DNA from: Hydrogenovibrio halophilus DSM 15072
GTDB taxonomy: Bacteria > Pseudomonadota > Gammaproteobacteria > Thiomicrospirales > Thiomicrospiraceae
Assembly (NCBI RefSeq): GCF_000384235.1
Contig: NZ_KB913033.1
Span: 248,001-312,000, forward strand
Direction of reading: 5' to 3'
DNA: 64,000 nt
The notes beneath the pieces are model-generated. The model was not told where the DNA came from and did no database searches. It saw only the letters and a program-made list of their open reading frames with translations. The translations under genes and the position numbers were made by a program. Below, piece by piece: positions 8,098 through 15,897 of this stretch; position 1 is the stretch's first letter; each line of letters starts with the position of its first letter.

Positions 8098-9154
8098 TCC
8101 TTTCAAGGTGGCTCCAATGAATCACCTGCCCGCGAGTGAGCGGTTTCGCCAACACAGCCTGATCAACTTCCGACCAATCCTGGGTACCGATTCCCAAAGC
8201 CGGGAAGGCAAAATCAACAACATCCAAATTTAACACAGACCCTACAGGCAAATCTTGTTTGGCAATCAACCCCATTCGGGCACGATGCGGTTTGGTTTCC
8301 AACGGTGCTCGCCCATCACCCAAGGCTGCATGAATTTGTCGGATCTGGCTCAACGTATCCGCTACTTGTGACACTGGCATAGAATGATACACACCTTGGT
8401 CCATCTCCACGCCGTCCATATAAACGCCTTTTTCCAACACCGCCACATCCATCATCGTTGCCGCCAATAGCATTTCCGTACCGGCATGATGGTCAGACAA
8501 CCCGGTCAGACAACCGAAGGTCTGTTGCAAGGTCTGCATAAACCGCAAATTATGTTCGCCCACCAGTGCCGGAGGCGCTTTCGGGCTTTGTTGCACAATC
8601 AAATTCCGAGCACCGGCTTTTTTGGCCCAACCGACAGCCCGCGAAATTTCGCTTAAATTTGCTCGACCTGTATCCATTATCATCGGTAAACCAAGACGAG
8701 AGATATGCTCTATCAACGGTTGATGGGTAATATTGGACGAAGCGACTTTTAACGCCACACAACCCTCTTCCACAGCAAATTGGGCTCCGTCAAAATCATA
8801 AACCGAAACCACAACCTGCATACCCAGCTGGTGACACAGGGCGAATAACCGTTGATAATCCACGAGACTGACTACTTTGCGTTCAATCAATCGACGATAA
8901 TTTTCTTTTTGAACCCGGTTACCATCGACTAAATACTCGTCGTCGTAATCTATATCCAGCGCAATATCCGGTCGATGCAGGATTTCCCCTTTCACCACCT
9001 TGACGCCAGCTTCCGCCAACTGGCGAATCATCTGCTCGGCTTGCTCAATATCTTGATTGAAAAAAGTACCGATATCCGGCAAAAAAAGCGACTCTTCGCC
9101 CAGTCCAACGGGATGCCCACCAATATCAAACTCCAATGCAAAATGTTCGGCCAT
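8090..9154 (-). CDS. Divergent NeuB-family protein with SAF domain, altered active site
   Basis: NeuB enzymes condense phosphoenolpyruvate with a six-carbon sugar to make nonulosonic acids. This 354-residue protein has the NeuB TIM-barrel order (VKVVKGEILHRP at 51-62, KVASSNI at 136-142, GLSDHHAG at 218-225) and a C-terminal SAF/antifreeze-like domain (about 290-350, AKQDLPVGSVLNLDVVDF). Two conserved positions differ from LegI and PseI in this same window: the Glu of K-I-x-S-G-E is Asn141, and the His of E-K-H is Gly243, so part of the metal/PEP site is missing. The first NeuB Glu (IAExGxNH) is also changed (LPDIGTFF). It is therefore either a synthase with other chemistry, a non-catalytic partner, or a decaying paralogue. 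ATG 9154 is chosen for the GGTGAG before it; 9169 is possible. Confidence 0.7.
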   Translation of the reverse strand: MAEHFALEFDIGGHPVGLGEESLFLPDIGTFFNQDIEQAEQMIRQLAEAGVKVVKGEILHRPDIALDIDYDDEYLVDGNRVQKENYRRLIERKVVSLVDYQRLFALCHQLGMQVVVSVYDFDGAQFAVEEGCVALKVASSNITHQPLIEHISRLGLPMIMDTGRANLSEISRAVGWAKKAGARNLIVQQSPKAPPALVGEHNLRFMQTLQQTFGCLTGLSDHHAGTEMLLAATMMDVAVLEKGVYMDGVEMDQGVYHSMPVSQVADTLSQIRQIHAALGDGRAPLETKPHRARMGLIAKQDLPVGSVLNLDVVDFAFPALGIGTQDWSEVDQAVLAKPLTRGQVIHWSHLERNE

Positions 9155-9226
9155 CGTCTCACCACCCATTTCTTATCATTTTAGTGGCTCCATTTTGTGA
9201 CCCTTAAACATTTGATGACGTGCATT

Positions 9227-10183
9227 TCAAGCCATTTGTTGAAGGACATACTGCATACGATAATGCCGCTGATCTTTACCGAACAACTCAGGATAATCCA
9301 GCACCGGCAACAGCAGCTCGGTAAAGACTTCCACCCACTCCTGTTTGATCTCCATACGGTTATCGCCCGACAAATTGGCGGCCAGCTTATTCAACACTGG
9401 AAAAATCGGACGCATCCCCAAATTCCAGATATGCGCTAAGCTGGCGGGCAAAATATCGCGAGATTCCACAATTTCCAATCCACAACCCGAAAATAACGCT
9501 TCCCAGCTGATTTCATCACGCAATCCCGGGTTCGTCGCCTGACGCCCACGGTTCAACAATTGCTGCCACAAATCAGGCGTATCCGGCATCAACTTTCCCC
9601 AGTCCAATTCTTTTTTTTCCGTGGTAAAAACATCAACGACCATCACGCCGGAAGGCTTTAATTTACGCTTCATGGCTTGCAGCGCCACATCGGTTTCCGC
9701 CACCCAATAAAGGCTATTACAATACACCTTATCTATACTACCATCCTCAATTCCTTTTACTTCATCACGCAAATCAGCCAAGTGCAAACTTTGATAAAAA
9801 CCCAATGTCTCAGCCTTTTTCAACAGATTTTCTTTATGATCGGTACCATAAGTAACCCCTTTTGCTGGTCTCTGTTCAATGACCGGGCGATAGGCCTGAT
9901 CGTAATAATCGAAAACATCAATATCTTTCGCAGCGACATCTGAGGTCTTTTGCTGACCAGCTCCGGCAATAAACAAATCAAAGTCTTCGGTGAAGCGCCC
10001 ACCACATTTAAAGAAGGTATTCACACCATCCCCACAGGCATAATCGGCAGTTATTTCACCATTTTTCGGGGTTAAATCAACGCCATTGATCACATAGGAA
10101 GCCAGCGCGAGGGCATTTTCCGGCCGCAGCCACCACAAATTCAAAGCGTGTTTTAAAACTTCACGAGATTGAAACTGGTTCAT
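9227..10183 (-). CDS. SAM-dependent methyltransferase in the legionaminic acid cassette
   Basis: The 318-residue product has a class I methyltransferase core: motif I as ADYACGDG at 46-53, an acidic second strand, and a post-I region SIDKVYCNSLYWV followed by LKPSGVMVVDVF (motif III-like). It is cytoplasmic with no membrane segments. Its ATG overlaps the legF stop codon (ATGA), so the two are translated together. Location between legF and the NeuB-like gene, next to a deacetylase and a formyltransferase-like gene, suggests N- or O-methylation of the nonulosonic acid or of its N-acyl group; N-methylated legionaminic derivatives are known on Campylobacter and Clostridium flagellins. It does not resemble a specific characterised enzyme that I can name. 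Confidence 0.7.
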   Translation of the reverse strand: MNQFQSREVLKHALNLWWLRPENALALASYVINGVDLTPKNGEITADYACGDGVNTFFKCGGRFTEDFDLFIAGAGQQKTSDVAAKDIDVFDYYDQAYRPVIEQRPAKGVTYGTDHKENLLKKAETLGFYQSLHLADLRDEVKGIEDGSIDKVYCNSLYWVAETDVALQAMKRKLKPSGVMVVDVFTTEKKELDWGKLMPDTPDLWQQLLNRGRQATNPGLRDEISWEALFSGCGLEIVESRDILPASLAHIWNLGMRPIFPVLNKLAANLSGDNRMEIKQEWVEVFTELLLPVLDYPELFGKDQRHYRMQYVLQQMA

Positions 10184-10902
10184 ACAAAACCCTCTTGATG
10201 TATGTTATTTGCTAATACAGCTTGGGCAAAAACCAAATCCACCCGATTATCGATATCGATCGAACTGGCTTCCGGCATTCTGTAAATTTTCATGTTATCT
10301 GTGTAGAAACGTTGTTCGGAAAGAAACACATCTGTGTGCGCAAAATAAATGGCACCGTTCGGGTAAAAATATTTAGGGTTGGCTTGCAAGCGTGTCGCAA
10401 CAAAGTCGGCTGAGCAAAACTGCTCTGATACTAAAGCCAGGCCGTCCTCCGACTGACGGAACATGAATTGCGGCAATTGAGCGGATTGCTTCATCGATAC
10501 CACCGATTTGACTTCGTCCGTCAATAACGCAAAGGCACGTTGAATATCTTGAGCGTCTCGGAAAGGACAGGTCGGCAACAGCAAACTGCAGGCTTGGTAG
10601 TTTTTGCCTTCAGCGGCGCGCCGGGCAATCACATCCGAAAGCACTTGAACCGCCGTGGCATCGTCCGTGGCTAAATGTAGCGAACGTAACTCATATGTCA
10701 ACCCTGCATCCTGATAACCAGAGACGGTTTGCAGAATTTCATCACTGTCCGAAGACAGAACCACTTCATCAAAAACACCACTTTCCAATGCGGCTTCAAT
10801 CGTCCAAGCGAGTAATGGCTTATCGCCCAACATCGCTAAGTTTTTACGTGGAAAGCGCTTAGAGTTGGCTCTGGCAGGGATCAATGCAATAACAGAAGGC
10901 AT
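10180..10902 (-). CDS. legF: CMP-legionaminic acid synthetase
   Basis: Activates the free nonulosonic acid with CTP to give the CMP-sugar donor. The 240 residues open with ALIPARANSKRFPRKNL, the P-loop-like CTP-binding motif of the NeuA/PseF/LegF family, followed by LLAWTIEAAL, VVLSSDSDEI, and LLLPTCPFRD; the late SIDIDNRVDLVFAQ segment is typical of the LegF branch. The ATG at 10902 lies within the end of the deacetylase gene and has GAGGTGG upstream; a TTG one codon earlier is less likely. Assignment to legionaminic rather than sialic or pseudaminic acid rests on its place next to legG and legI; a separate pseF is present at 28612. Confidence 0.86.
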   Translation of the reverse strand: MPSVIALIPARANSKRFPRKNLAMLGDKPLLAWTIEAALESGVFDEVVLSSDSDEILQTVSGYQDAGLTYELRSLHLATDDATAVQVLSDVIARRAAEGKNYQACSLLLPTCPFRDAQDIQRAFALLTDEVKSVVSMKQSAQLPQFMFRQSEDGLALVSEQFCSADFVATRLQANPKYFYPNGAIYFAHTDVFLSEQRFYTDNMKIYRMPEASSIDIDNRVDLVFAQAVLANNIHQEGFV

Positions 10903-11573
10903 CAAACCACCACCTCTTTCACACTCATAAAAGCTTCGGCGGCGATTTGGTTTATATCAGCACCTCGAAGTGTTGCCAGTGCACGAATCGACTTCTCCGA
11001 GCGGGGAAAAGGGTGTTCAGCCAGTTCGGATGCATAACATCGCATGATCTCGACTTTTTGTTCCATGTGGTCACTGACATCCACCCAAAGGTTGGGTTTA
11101 AATCCCGTGTCTTGCGTACTCAAGCCAAAACCGGTTTCCGACAAGGTTTCATAGACCCGAACCGACTGAACCGCCGGATACCGAAAGTTTTTGGTACAAG
11201 CCGCCACCGCATCATATACATACGCATGATCCGAATGCGCATCTCCTCGATAAGGCAAATACAATACATTCGCTTGGGTTTGCTGAACCACTTCAGAGCA
11301 AGCACCTACCAAATTCTTCATTCCGACCTGATCCAATTCCGCGACCGGAAACCCCAATTCAAATACCTGATGGAATCCGTAGGCTGCAGCCACCTGTTTG
11401 ATTTCGTCTTGCCGTTTGGCCTGACGATCGGCATCAAAGCCCATTTGCTCCGTCATGCGGGTCACAATCACCCAGCTTACCTGATCACCCTCTGTTAGGT
11501 GCTTTAATAAAGTCGCGCCGCATCCCAGGGTTTCGTCATCCGGGTGAGGTGCAAAAACAACAACATTTGCCAT
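10902..11573 (-). CDS. PIG-L/LmbE-family N-deacetylase
   Basis: Zinc-dependent deacetylases of this family remove N-acetyl groups from amino sugars. The 223-residue product carries the diagnostic APHPDDE at 8-14 (His10, Asp13) and GDAHSDH at 110-116 (His116), giving the complete zinc triad, so it should be active. It has no signal peptide. It is coupled to the preceding formyltransferase-like gene (stop codon of that gene within the start region; ATG 11573) and to legF after it. The pairing with a formyltransferase-like protein and a methyltransferase suggests replacement of one N-acetyl group of the legionaminic acid (C5 or C7) by another substituent. The exact substrate, a UDP/GDP-sugar, the free acid or the CMP-sugar, is not determinable. 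Confidence 0.8.
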   Translation of the reverse strand: MANVVVFAPHPDDETLGCGATLLKHLTEGDQVSWVIVTRMTEQMGFDADRQAKRQDEIKQVAAAYGFHQVFELGFPVAELDQVGMKNLVGACSEVVQQTQANVLYLPYRGDAHSDHAYVYDAVAACTKNFRYPAVQSVRVYETLSETGFGLSTQDTGFKPNLWVDVSDHMEQKVEIMRCYASELAEHPFPRSEKSIRALATLRGADINQIAAEAFMSVKEVVV

Positions 11574-11575
11574 GA

Positions 11576-12475
11576 TCAATCCATATATGTCTCGGGCGTA
11601 AAGTCCAACGCCGGTTCTGCCTGTTTCAACTTCAGCATGCCATCATAGGCCTTGACAATCGGTTGTCCATTCTGCAAAGCGACAATTTTGCCGGGTTCAT
11701 GATACGCAACTTCGCTTTCTATATAAGGCCAATCAACACTTTCCACCTGCCAAACGATCAACTCGGTGCCACCATAGCTTGTTGTTGCACCAGGATATGG
11801 ATGGTGCAAGGCGCGTACCAAATGATCAATGGCTTGCGTCGACATACGCCAATCGATCTGCCCATCTTTTTTTGAACGTTTACGCCAGTGATTGCCCTCT
11901 TGAACCGCTTGTGGCTTTGCTTGAACCTGATCAGATTCAAGTTGATGATACAGGTCAGTCAACAGCGGACTCGCAAAAGACGTTACTTTATCATACAAAC
12001 TTTGTGCATCATCCTTTGCATCAATGAGGATTTCAACCTGGGCCAGAATGTCACCGCTGTCAGCGCCTTCATCCATTTGAAAAAAAGTGAGCCCAGTTTT
12101 TTTCAACCCAAGTGCCAAGGCCCAAATCAAAGGGTGACGTCCCCGGTTGTATGGCAATAATGACGGGTGCGCACCAATCACCCCTTTGGGCGCGAGATCC
12201 AATAAAGGACGTTTGATCAGTTGAGACCAGCCCACACAAAAAACCACGTCCGGTCGACGTTGTTGAATCCAGTGCAACGTTTCTTTCGAGTTAATATCTG
12301 TAACTCGCTTGAAGCACCAGCCATGATAATCGGACAGCGACTCAAGATCAGCATAGTCGGAATAACGGCTCGGGTCAGACGTGGTCACCACGCCAACAAT
12401 GTCAGCGCCCGCTTTACCCAAGGTTTCCAGACAATGCAAACTGAAGTCCACTGCACCAATGACCAGAACTTTCAT
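11576..12475 (-). CDS. Formyltransferase-fold protein (sugar N-formyltransferase-like)
   Basis: The 299-residue product resembles methionyl-tRNA formyltransferase and ArnA-type sugar formyltransferases: an N-terminal Rossmann half (VIGAVDFSLHCLETL, VVFCVGWSQLI), the HPSLLPYNRGRHP signature at 103-115 and MDEGADSGDI at 134-142, then a C-terminal FMT-C-like region. His103 and Asp139 of the Asn-His-Asp triad are present, but the Asn two residues before the His is Gly101. The loss either marks a subfamily with a different acyl donor or weakens activity. It overlaps legG (ATGA) upstream and the PIG-L gene downstream, so deacetylation followed by N-formylation (or another one-carbon acylation) of the sugar is the simplest reading; this is inference. 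Confidence 0.72.
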   Translation of the reverse strand: MKVLVIGAVDFSLHCLETLGKAGADIVGVVTTSDPSRYSDYADLESLSDYHGWCFKRVTDINSKETLHWIQQRRPDVVFCVGWSQLIKRPLLDLAPKGVIGAHPSLLPYNRGRHPLIWALALGLKKTGLTFFQMDEGADSGDILAQVEILIDAKDDAQSLYDKVTSFASPLLTDLYHQLESDQVQAKPQAVQEGNHWRKRSKKDGQIDWRMSTQAIDHLVRALHHPYPGATTSYGGTELIVWQVESVDWPYIESEVAYHEPGKIVALQNGQPIVKAYDGMLKLKQAEPALDFTPETYMD

Positions 12476-13665
12476 CTCTCCCCCCGCTCTTTCGGCCAGT
12501 CATAAAATCCTTTCTTCAATAACCAGGCCTGGTCATTCAAGGGCAGACTTTTCAGTTGTTGAATCATTTTTTCTGCTGTTTTTCCCTCACCGTATGGATT
12601 GCGTAAACCCGACAGAGTTCGATTAAATGCATCAGATCGGGCCGTTTCTATGGCTTGTTCAATCGCCAGACAATCACATGCGACGCGCAATACGTTCTTG
12701 CCCGTGACTCGTCCTTGTTGACGCGTTCCTATATCAACCACCGGTTTTTTAAATGAAGCAGATTCAATGATACCGCTTGAGGAATTTCCCAGCACCACGG
12801 CGCAATGGTACATGGCGCTTAAATAACGTTGCTGTCCCAGCGATTTAATCAAACGGAACTGCTCGGGGGTTTCTTGTTGCATGTCCAAAATAGCTTGATA
12901 GACTTTTCCACCACCCGCATCCATATTAGGCATTGTGATCAACGTTTGCATCCCGCTGTGTTGCACCGCTTGCAAGATAGTTTTCATTTCACCATAGGCC
13001 GAGGCCTGATCATTTAAAGTCACTGGATGGTAAGTCAGCAGAATCGTTGGTTTTGACCAGTCAAGGTCGGTTTGCTCAGACAGGGTTTGCCTGGAAAGCA
13101 ACGCCATATCGGCAATATTATCGAGACCGATGGCACCGACATTGAAAACCCGGTCCGGCTGCTCACCCATCTGAATGACGCGATTGGCATAATCCGCATG
13201 GGAAACGAAATGCAACGCAGCCATTTTGGTCAAACTGTGACGTACCGCATCGTCAATCAGGCCGAATGTGGCTTCGCCGCCATGAATATGCGCAATCGGC
13301 AAACGATTCAACATCGCCGCCATGGCCACCGACAGCATTTCAAAACGGTCACCTAAAATCACTAACAAATCAAAATAGTGTGCCTCAAACAACGAAGAAA
13401 ACCCATCCAAAGCACGCCCGCAGGCCGAACCCAGTTGCGCTGGTCGGTCGCCTTCAATCCGCATGTCTACTGTCAACAATGGGTCAGTGCCTTCGTTTTT
13501 CAAAACTTCCAACGTATGACCCTGTTCTTTCATCAAATGCGCGCCGGTCGCAATCATGGTTGGTTCAAATGCCACATCGGCTTTGAGTTTTAACCACAAG
13601 GGTCTTAACAGACCGTAATCCGCTCGACCACCTGTGACCACTGCAATACGATAAGGTTCAGGCAT
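12472..13665 (-). CDS. legG: Hydrolysing UDP/GDP-sugar 2-epimerase of legionaminic acid synthesis
   Basis: LegG/NeuC enzymes hydrolyse the nucleotide and epimerise C2, yielding 2,4-diacetamido-2,4,6-trideoxymannose, the substrate of LegI. The 397 residues show the NeuC pattern: AVVTGGRADYGLLRPL at the N-terminus, LVILGDRFEM, PIAHIHGGEATFGLIDDAVRHSLTKM (shortened here to its key HGGE and D..RH), LTYHPVT and a C-terminal GNSSSGIIES, VDIGTRQQGR. All hallmark residues are kept. The start at 13665 is favoured over two further in-frame ATGs within 8 codons; each overlaps the end of legI. Downstream it overlaps the formyltransferase-like gene by 4 bases. Confidence 0.87.
   Translation of the reverse strand: MPEPYRIAVVTGGRADYGLLRPLWLKLKADVAFEPTMIATGAHLMKEQGHTLEVLKNEGTDPLLTVDMRIEGDRPAQLGSACGRALDGFSSLFEAHYFDLLVILGDRFEMLSVAMAAMLNRLPIAHIHGGEATFGLIDDAVRHSLTKMAALHFVSHADYANRVIQMGEQPDRVFNVGAIGLDNIADMALLSRQTLSEQTDLDWSKPTILLTYHPVTLNDQASAYGEMKTILQAVQHSGMQTLITMPNMDAGGGKVYQAILDMQQETPEQFRLIKSLGQQRYLSAMYHCAVVLGNSSSGIIESASFKKPVVDIGTRQQGRVTGKNVLRVACDCLAIEQAIETARSDAFNRTLSGLRNPYGEGKTAEKMIQQLKSLPLNDQAWLLKKGFYDWPKERGER
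12522..12533. repeat. ACCAGGCCTGGT palindrome inside legG
   Basis: Read on the coding strand as CAG GCC TGG (Gln-Ala-Trp) near the C-terminus of LegG. Confidence 0.85.
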
Positions 13666-14695
13666 AATCATCTCTCTGTATCGGATCATTGGTGGCCAAA
13701 TTTCGACTGGCTGACCGCCCGATCAATTCATCCCAGTATGTGGCTTCCAGCCCATGGTCAGAGCGCTTTAAGGTGATGTTTGTTTCTGTCAAACTTTCAC
13801 CGGCTTGGATGCCACAGGCAGCAACAATGCGTTTTCGCACTACCGCACGATTGCCCGATTCGGAAAATGAGGGCTCTTTTATCCCATCGCCCAGCGCCTG
13901 TTCAATATGGCGAATGCTTTGAACCATGTCTTTGAGCGCAGCCGGTTCCAAGCTGGCCTTATGGTCGGGGCCGGGCAGGTTTTTGTCCAGGGTAAAATGC
14001 TTTTCAATGACTTGAGCCCCCATTGCCACCGCCGCAATCGGCACCTCGATCCCTTGCGAGTGGTCGGACAGGCCGACGGCCACCTCAAACCGCTTGGCCA
14101 AAGTGGGCATGGCCCGCAGGTTCACCTCTGAAAACGGGGTCGGATACGCCGAGGTCGCATGCAGAATGGTCAGGTGGTTTTTGACCAGGCCTGCCTGCAA
14201 AAGCGTCTGTACCGCGTATTCGACTTCCGCCAGACGACTCATGCCAGTCGACAGAATCGTCGGTTGATTCAAACGGGCGATTTGCCGCAGATACGGCACT
14301 GACAGCAGTTCACCGGAAGGGATTTTCCAGCGTTTCATCCCCAGTTGATGCAGGAATTCGATGCTGGACGAATCAAACGCGGTGGACATGAATTCGATGT
14401 TTTGTTGCTGGCAATGTGCCCACAGCTGGTCATGGTCGGACTCGGACAGTTCCAGTCGTTTGAGCATGGCATACTGGCTTTCTCTGACCCCGGTGTTCCG
14501 GGTCTGGTAGTCGGCTTGATCGGCCGCTTCGGTGACCAGTTCTTCGGTTTTGAAGGTCTGGAATTTGACCGCATCGGCACCGGCTTCGACCGCCACATCA
14601 ATCAACCGTTTCGCCAGGTCGAGGGAACCATTGTGGTTCACCCCCGCTTCGGCAATGACGAAAGTGGACGGGTTGGCGGCTCGGTCCTGATTCAT
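13658..14695 (-). CDS. legI: N,N'-diacetyllegionaminic acid synthase
   Basis: Condenses PEP with the LegG product to form the nine-carbon acid. The 345-residue protein has every NeuB landmark: FVIAEAGVNHNGSL, DAVKFQTFKTEEL, KIPSGELLS (active-site Glu), GLSDHSQGIEV and EKHFTLDKNLPGPDHKASL, then a C-terminal SAF domain (from about residue 285). It stands in contrast with the divergent NeuB-like gene at 8090. It overlaps legH upstream by 4 bases and legG downstream. Legionaminate rather than sialate specificity is inferred from the legB/legC genes of the same run. Confidence 0.88.
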   Translation of the reverse strand: MNQDRAANPSTFVIAEAGVNHNGSLDLAKRLIDVAVEAGADAVKFQTFKTEELVTEAADQADYQTRNTGVRESQYAMLKRLELSESDHDQLWAHCQQQNIEFMSTAFDSSSIEFLHQLGMKRWKIPSGELLSVPYLRQIARLNQPTILSTGMSRLAEVEYAVQTLLQAGLVKNHLTILHATSAYPTPFSEVNLRAMPTLAKRFEVAVGLSDHSQGIEVPIAAVAMGAQVIEKHFTLDKNLPGPDHKASLEPAALKDMVQSIRHIEQALGDGIKEPSFSESGNRAVVRKRIVAACGIQAGESLTETNITLKRSDHGLEATYWDELIGRSASRNLATNDPIQRDDYA

Positions 14696-15336
14696 AATCC
14701 TTCCACTTGATTCAGTTCACGTCCCATATCAACGTAACAACCGGGGCTGGCAATGTCTCGGATAATGCGTGCGCCGGCACCGATGATCACATTGTTGGCG
14801 ATTTGAACGCCTTGTTTGATCATGGCTCCGCTGCCAATCAGGCAACCATGCCCGATCTGGACATCGCCATTGACGATGGCACCAGTGGCAACATGGGTGT
14901 GATCGCCAATCACGGCGTCGTGCTCGACCAGGGCTTTTGAATTGACGATGGCATTGCGTCCGATTGAGGCGCCACTGTTCACCAGCGCGTGATGCATGAC
15001 CACCGAACCCGCTCCGATCCGGGCATGGGGCGACACATAGGCCAGTGGTGACACCAGGCCTGGTTGTATAAATCCTAACTGATTAAGCAGATCGAAAAGT
15101 CTGACTCTATGCTCAGCTGATGCAGTCTGCCCGACCGTCACCAAAGCAACTTCATAGGTCTTTCTTAAATCAGGCAAATCCTCATCCGAACCAATCACCG
15201 GATAACCTGATACTTCGGTCACGCTTGCATCGATACGGTCAATAACGCCTGCAATCTGCCAATCATTGGTTTGCTCGAGGACATCGATACAGGATCGGCA
15301 ATGGCCACCCGCGCCAAGAAGCAGTAGTTGTTTCAT
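14692..15336 (-). CDS. legH: NeuD/PglD-family sugar N-acetyltransferase
   Basis: LegH acetylates the 4-amino group made by LegC. The 214 residues have the PglD/NeuD build: an N-terminal Rossmann-like sugar-binding half (LLLGAGGHCRSCIDVLEQ, with the GAGGH motif at 8-12) and a left-handed beta-helix of hexapeptide repeats from about residue 95 (ARIGAGSVV, ASIGRNAIV, AVIGDHTHV, VQIGHGCLI). The catalytic-base His of the helix (VEHDAVIG) is present. It is translationally coupled at both ends: its ATG overlaps the ParE-like toxin stop and its stop overlaps the legI start. The alternative is a NeuD-like O-acetyltransferase. Confidence 0.82.
   Translation of the reverse strand: MKQLLLLGAGGHCRSCIDVLEQTNDWQIAGVIDRIDASVTEVSGYPVIGSDEDLPDLRKTYEVALVTVGQTASAEHRVRLFDLLNQLGFIQPGLVSPLAYVSPHARIGAGSVVMHHALVNSGASIGRNAIVNSKALVEHDAVIGDHTHVATGAIVNGDVQIGHGCLIGSGAMIKQGVQIANNVIIGAGARIIRDIASPGCYVDMGRELNQVEGL
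15053..15064. repeat. ACCAGGCCTGGT palindrome inside legH
   Basis: Read on the coding strand as CCA GGC CTG (Pro-Gly-Leu), a different frame from the copy in legG. Confidence 0.85.
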
Positions 15337-15626
15337 AAACTCAAATGCCTTGCAGGGTCTTGACTGCCATGTAAAATTCTGGCGATCAATATCTTTTTTG
15401 CATCCAAGCGATAATAAATGACGTGACTCTGATGCACTAATCGACGATAACGCTGTTTAATGTCAGAAATGTCCTGTCCCAGCTCTGGGTATATCTGCAA
15501 CTGCTCACATTGTTCAATCACGTCTTGAAAATATTTTTCAGCTTGATTGACGCCAAATTGTTGAGCACTGTACACATAGATATCTTCCAAATCCAAAACC
15601 GCGAACTCTGAAAGCTCATACTTCAT
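15333..15626 (-). CDS. parE: ParE/RelE-superfamily toxin
   Basis: ParE toxins poison DNA gyrase; RelE relatives cut mRNA at the ribosome. The 97-residue product starts MKYELSEFAVLDLEDIYVYS and ends with YRRLVHQSHVIYYRL and ILIARILHGSQDPARHL, the ParE fold pattern with the C-terminal basic strand. Its ATG overlaps the antitoxin stop codon and its own stop overlaps the legH start, so a toxin-antitoxin pair is embedded in the translation chain of a sugar operon. The ParE-type assignment is by pattern; the target is not predictable. Confidence 0.83.
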   Translation of the reverse strand: MKYELSEFAVLDLEDIYVYSAQQFGVNQAEKYFQDVIEQCEQLQIYPELGQDISDIKQRYRRLVHQSHVIYYRLDAKKILIARILHGSQDPARHLSL

Positions 15627-15871
15627 TAATTTTGCAGTCTGTTCATTGCTTTTTGTTTGATCTGAGCCACTGTCATTTGGCTTGGGGTATTGGCCTTTGG
15701 ATCAGACAGAACCGATTTCAAAGCCAGAACCGCTTTTTCTTTCCGGCGTGCCTCTTCAATGAGTTCGATTAAATAATCGTTCAGGCGTTCGGGATGACCG
15801 TTTAAATGCTGTTGTAAATAGTCACCAATTTCGTCAGGGAGTTCTATTGTCTGCTTGTACATTTGTTTCAC
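15626..15871 (-). CDS. parD: ParD-like antitoxin
   Basis: The 81-residue product begins with a short beta strand and helix pattern (YKQTIELPDEIGDYLQQHL) followed by LNDYLIELIEEARRKEKAV, consistent with a ribbon-helix-helix DNA-binding N-terminus, and ends in a loosely ordered tail (KANTPSQMTVAQIKQKA) that would wrap the toxin. ParD proteins neutralise ParE and repress their own promoter. A start at Met4 is possible. It lies 26 bases after legC, the only break before the coupled chain parD-parE-legH-legI-legG. Confidence 0.8.
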   Translation of the reverse strand: MKQMYKQTIELPDEIGDYLQQHLNGHPERLNDYLIELIEEARRKEKAVLALKSVLSDPKANTPSQMTVAQIKQKAMNRLQN

Positions 15872-15897
15872 CCATTCATGTCGTCTGCATCTGCTGC

